Below, piece by piece: positions 61,651 to 64,000 of a stretch of 64,000 nucleotides of DNA. Location of the stretch: NCBI GenBank assembly GCA_002068415.1, contig MVZM01000002.1:107292-171291 (forward strand), read 5' to 3'. The translations under genes and the position numbers were made by a program. The notes under the pieces are model-generated. The model ran no database searches and was not told the DNA's origin. It was given only the letters and a program-made list of their open reading frames with translations. Origin of the DNA: Tenericutes bacterium ADurb.BinA124. Its GTDB lineage: Bacteria > Bacillota_I > Bacilli_A > ML615J-28 > CAG-698. Position 1 is the stretch's first letter. Every line of letters starts with the position of its first letter.

Positions 61651-62679
61651 ATGGGCTTTGTAACCAACTCCAGTAGTTATAGTTCCACAACCATCAACAT
61701 CAAGAATAAGAAATTAGTTGAGTTAATCATTGATTATCGTTTAGAATACGATCTTTTTGTCGGAGCCGATGTCCATTTTGCTGAGAATGAAATTAATGTT
61801 GTTTTTGAAGAAGATGGACCGTTGGCGGTGCCGAAATCCACAACTGAAATTGTGGAATTATTGTATTTATTTTCCAGTGATAAGCCCGAAGATTCCGTTT
61901 TATTAGCTAATAAAGAAACCATTAATAATGACTATGAATATGTCCATTGGGAAGTTTCTTTTTCCACAAACGGTTTTGAAAATGAAGATGAAATTAATCA
62001 AGTTTGGGAAACTTACTTTCGCAACAAAGGGGAATTTCCGGTTGATTTTAAAATGTTACAAAAAAATACCATTTTTAATTTTAGAATTCCCAAGTATGAA
62101 TTTAAAGAAAAATTTATTATTGAAACAAGTTCAAAAAAGTATACATATCGGAGTTATGAAGAAAACATCTTTGATAGATTAATGTCGGTAATGGTTAAGT
62201 TTGATGAATATACTAAATATCAATACAATACGCAACTTCCTTTACAAATCGGTGATAAAGTATTAGTACAAGGACGGTTGTCGAAACGGATGGGTGAAGT
62301 TATCAAAATTAATCTTCCTTGGAAAAAAGAAATTTATATGAAAGATGTTGTCTTTGTTGTTCCTAATTACGAAGAAGAAGAAATAAATAATGAGAGCGAT
62401 GACCCTAATCAAAATGCTCTTTATGAAGTTGTAAAAGTCGTGCCCATTGTTAATTCCTTGTCGGAAGTGTTAATTTTAACCTATGCAACAGGAGATTTTA
62501 AACTTGAAGTTGGCGATTTGGTATCATGTGATGATGGTGCTTTTGCTAATAAAGGCTTAATGGTGATTAGAGGAAATCACTTTGTTTCTGCTAACAATTT
62601 AGGTTTTGATCCTAGCAAATTACTTAGTATAAGTAAAATAATAAGGAAGAATAAAACCGTAGATGATATTTTAATGTAA
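61651..62679 (+). CDS. hypothetical protein with N-terminal GFVTNSSS motif
   Basis: 342 residues from ATG 61651, chosen because AAGGAGATGA (a near-complete SD) lies 8 bp upstream; ATG 61639 and 61621 are in frame, but 61639 lies inside the SD and 61621 has none. The protein begins MGFVTNSSSYSS. An N-terminal G-F-V-[ST]-N-S-S-S peptide is, from memory, shared by many otherwise unrelated hypothetical proteins in bacteria and phages; its purpose is not known. The rest is acidic and beta-rich with a KOW/SH3-like stretch (QIGDKVLVQGRLSKRMGEVIKI). It carries a bias for membrane-free, cytosolic composition. Confidence 0.75.
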   Translation: MGFVTNSSSYSSTTINIKNKKLVELIIDYRLEYDLFVGADVHFAENEINVVFEEDGPLAVPKSTTEIVELLYLFSSDKPEDSVLLANKETINNDYEYVHWEVSFSTNGFENEDEINQVWETYFRNKGEFPVDFKMLQKNTIFNFRIPKYEFKEKFIIETSSKKYTYRSYEENIFDRLMSVMVKFDEYTKYQYNTQLPLQIGDKVLVQGRLSKRMGEVIKINLPWKKEIYMKDVVFVVPNYEEEEINNESDDPNQNALYEVVKVVPIVNSLSEVLILTYATGDFKLEVGDLVSCDDGAFANKGLMVIRGNHFVSANNLGFDPSKLLSISKIIRKNKTVDDILM

Positions 62680-62941
62680 AAAGAAGAGGACGAAGATAAT
62701 TAAACTTAGGATAAGATTGATAAATGACAAGATAAGAGGCATCATTTAAGCATTTCAAAAGTTAAATTTGCTGAATTTGAGGAATGAAATAATAAAGTTT
62801 AATATTGAAAAATAAAACTATTGATATTAAAAATATTGTCTTTGTGTTTTAGATAATAACAATTATACATTGATTTTTTATTCGTAGATCGATAAGCTTA
62901 GTTAGAAAAACTTTTCAAAATTAATTTTTAAAAATGTTTGG
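62680..62941. other. AT-rich intergenic DNA
   Basis: No gene, hairpin or repeat of note seen before the csm6 promoter. Confidence 0.6.
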
Positions 62942-62970
62942 TTGCATGCTCAGTTTTAGTATGGTATAAT
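62942..62970 (+). promoter_or_regulatory. csm6 promoter
   Basis: TTGCAT, 17-bp spacer, TGGTATAAT ending at 62970; RBS AAGGGGTAGG upstream of ATG 62998. Confidence 0.85.
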
Positions 62971-62997
62971 TTGTTTAAGAAAGGGGTAGGTTAAAAA

Positions 62998-63942
62998 ATG
63001 AGCGTATTATTTAGTTTTATTGGCATGTCGGATCCGGTCTTAAATTGCCGCGATGCAGCCATGCTTCACATTGTAAGACATTATCATCCCGCAGTTGTCT
63101 TTCTTTATTTTACGAAAGGAGTAATAAAACGAAACCGGGATCGTTTTTTTGCAAAGACAGTGAAAGCGCTTTATTCGGATATTGAAGTCCGAGAAATTTA
63201 TCGCGAACAATTGGAAGCTCCCCATTTGTTTTGGCAAATTGATGATGACATCAAGCAAATTTTATTAGGAATTCACAAGGAATTCCCCAACCAAGAGATT
63301 TTAATCAATGTAACATCGGGAACACAACAGATGACGGGTTCTTTAATGTTGGTATGTGCGCAATTGCCGTTTCCTGTTAATCTTATTCAAGTTAAACGAC
63401 CCCAAGAAATAGACGAAACAAAAAAGGACAATTCCTATTTGTTTGAATTAACAACCGGAGAAGAGGTGTTAAAAGAAACGCTTGATGGAATTGAACCGGA
63501 GAATCGCTGCTTAGAAAATAAGAAATCGAATATCACCAAGTTGATTGCTAAACAAAATATAACAACATTAATTAACAATTATGATTATTTTGGTGCCCTG
63601 AAAGTTGCAGAATTACACCAAACTTTCTTTAAAGAAGAACTGGTTCAATTGCTTGAAAAAGCCCACTTGAAATATATGATGAAAAAAACAAGTGCTAAAA
63701 AAATCAAAAGCGACTTTATCTTTTATCCGGTTATTGATGAAAGTATGAGTAAACTATTTGATTATTTATTGTTCTTACAAACAAAAGTAAAATTGAGCTT
63801 TGTTTCCGATTTCTTTAGAGCAGTGTCACCCGCCTTCACCTTTATAATTATTAAATGTCTTGATTTTTGTTTTAAAATAAATTTTGAACGGAATTATATA
63901 ATTAAATCTCCAAGTAGAAAAAAACTGCAAATGTCAACATGA
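62998..63942 (+). pseudogene. csm6: csm6 (type III CRISPR ribonuclease), truncated by an IS
   Basis: 314 residues remain. The N-terminal CARF domain is clear: VLFSFIGMSDPVLNC, PAVVFLYFT and INVTSGTQQM (104-112), the loop that binds cyclic oligoadenylate in Csm6. A helical linker follows (160-240). The C-terminal HEPN domain begins near 265, but the RxxxxH active site that normally follows is missing: the frame runs into an inserted element and stops at TGA 63940-63942, which are its first bases. Full-length Csm6 has about 400-450 residues. The product can probably still bind the ring nucleotide but not cut RNA. No other cas gene or CRISPR array is in the window, so whether a type III locus lies further right is unknown. 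Confidence 0.8.
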
Positions 63943-64000
63943 AATTGACCACCCTCGACCATATGAAATTGACCACCTAACAATTTAGCCAATCTTTCGT
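63940..64000 (+). mobile_element. left end of an IS21-like element inserted in csm6
   Basis: TGAAATTGACCACC at 63940 and again at 63964, 24 bp apart, in direct orientation. Multiple direct repeats after a terminal TG are typical of IS21 ends, and a near-identical copy precedes the istA remnant at 56418. The body of the element lies outside the window. Confidence 0.7.

Noticed and set aside
1..64000. Mycoplasma code (TGA = Trp)
   Set aside because: Genes end in TGA at sensible places and Trp codons in conserved motifs are TGG.

Overview
The window looks like a chromosome segment of a low-GC Gram-positive bacterium in the Bacillota, probably from the wall-less or gut Tenericutes/Mollicutes-related branches. 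The evidence is AT-rich coding, Gram-positive ribosome binding sites, a T-box riboswitch, short tightly packed genes, lipoproteins with LxxC lipoboxes, a diadenylate cyclase, an editing-domain-less ProRS and a class II ribonucleotide reductase. TGA is used as a stop and tryptophan is read from TGG, so the genetic code is standard and not the Mycoplasma code. The exact genus cannot be fixed from this sequence.

Layout. 1-7040: 3' part of an ABC-type permease followed by two paralogous large lipoproteins made by tandem duplication. 7086-13980: isoprenoid, phospholipid and membrane-protease cluster (uppS-cdsA-dxr-rseP), then proS and nagA. 13965-21333: udk, a GHL10-type glycosyl hydrolase-like lipoprotein or secreted protein with a small membrane protein, hflX and the B12-dependent ribonucleotide reductase nrdJ. 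21510-29335: an operon with a 1435-residue degenerate SF1 helicase-like protein, an ankyrin protein and the c-di-AMP synthase CdaA, then mgsA with a membrane PAS/degenerate-GGDEF protein. 29346-36446: ispDF fusion, Nfu-type Fe-S scaffold, radical SAM protein, S1 protein, pgi, thioredoxin-like lipoprotein and the t6A operon tsaE-tsaB-rimI-tsaD. 36460-39779: Big2/BspA lipoprotein and an S41-type peptidase. 39991-51518: a long run with a CvpA-like membrane protein, a second membrane protein, a 1429-residue coiled-coil protein, a free-standing B3/B4 domain protein, glnS and pcrA. 51526-55964: tyrosine T-box, tyrosine phenol-lyase, an unusual PlsC-like acyltransferase and a GltS-type symporter.

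At 56071 there is a tRNA-Pro(GGG). Everything after it looks like an accessory island. It has an IS21 istA remnant, a complete DpnII-type (GATC) restriction-modification system with a helix-turn-helix fused to the Dam-type methylase and two DpnA-type methylases, two uncharacterised genes, and a csm6 (type III CRISPR effector) cut off inside its C-terminal half by a new IS21-like element whose first bases supply the stop codon. Coding there is sparser and intergenic DNA is full of remnants, unlike the compact left 56 kb.

The most interesting points are: the duplicated lipoprotein unit with a 1-to-4 expansion of an 80-residue repeat; the Tyr T-box in front of a tyrosine-degrading enzyme; ProRS without its editing domain in the same neighbourhood as an orphan B3/B4 editing-type domain; the helicase-ankyrin-CdaA operon; the CvpA/coiled-coil operon; and the IS-interrupted csm6 beside a DpnII island. 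No CRISPR array is visible in the window.
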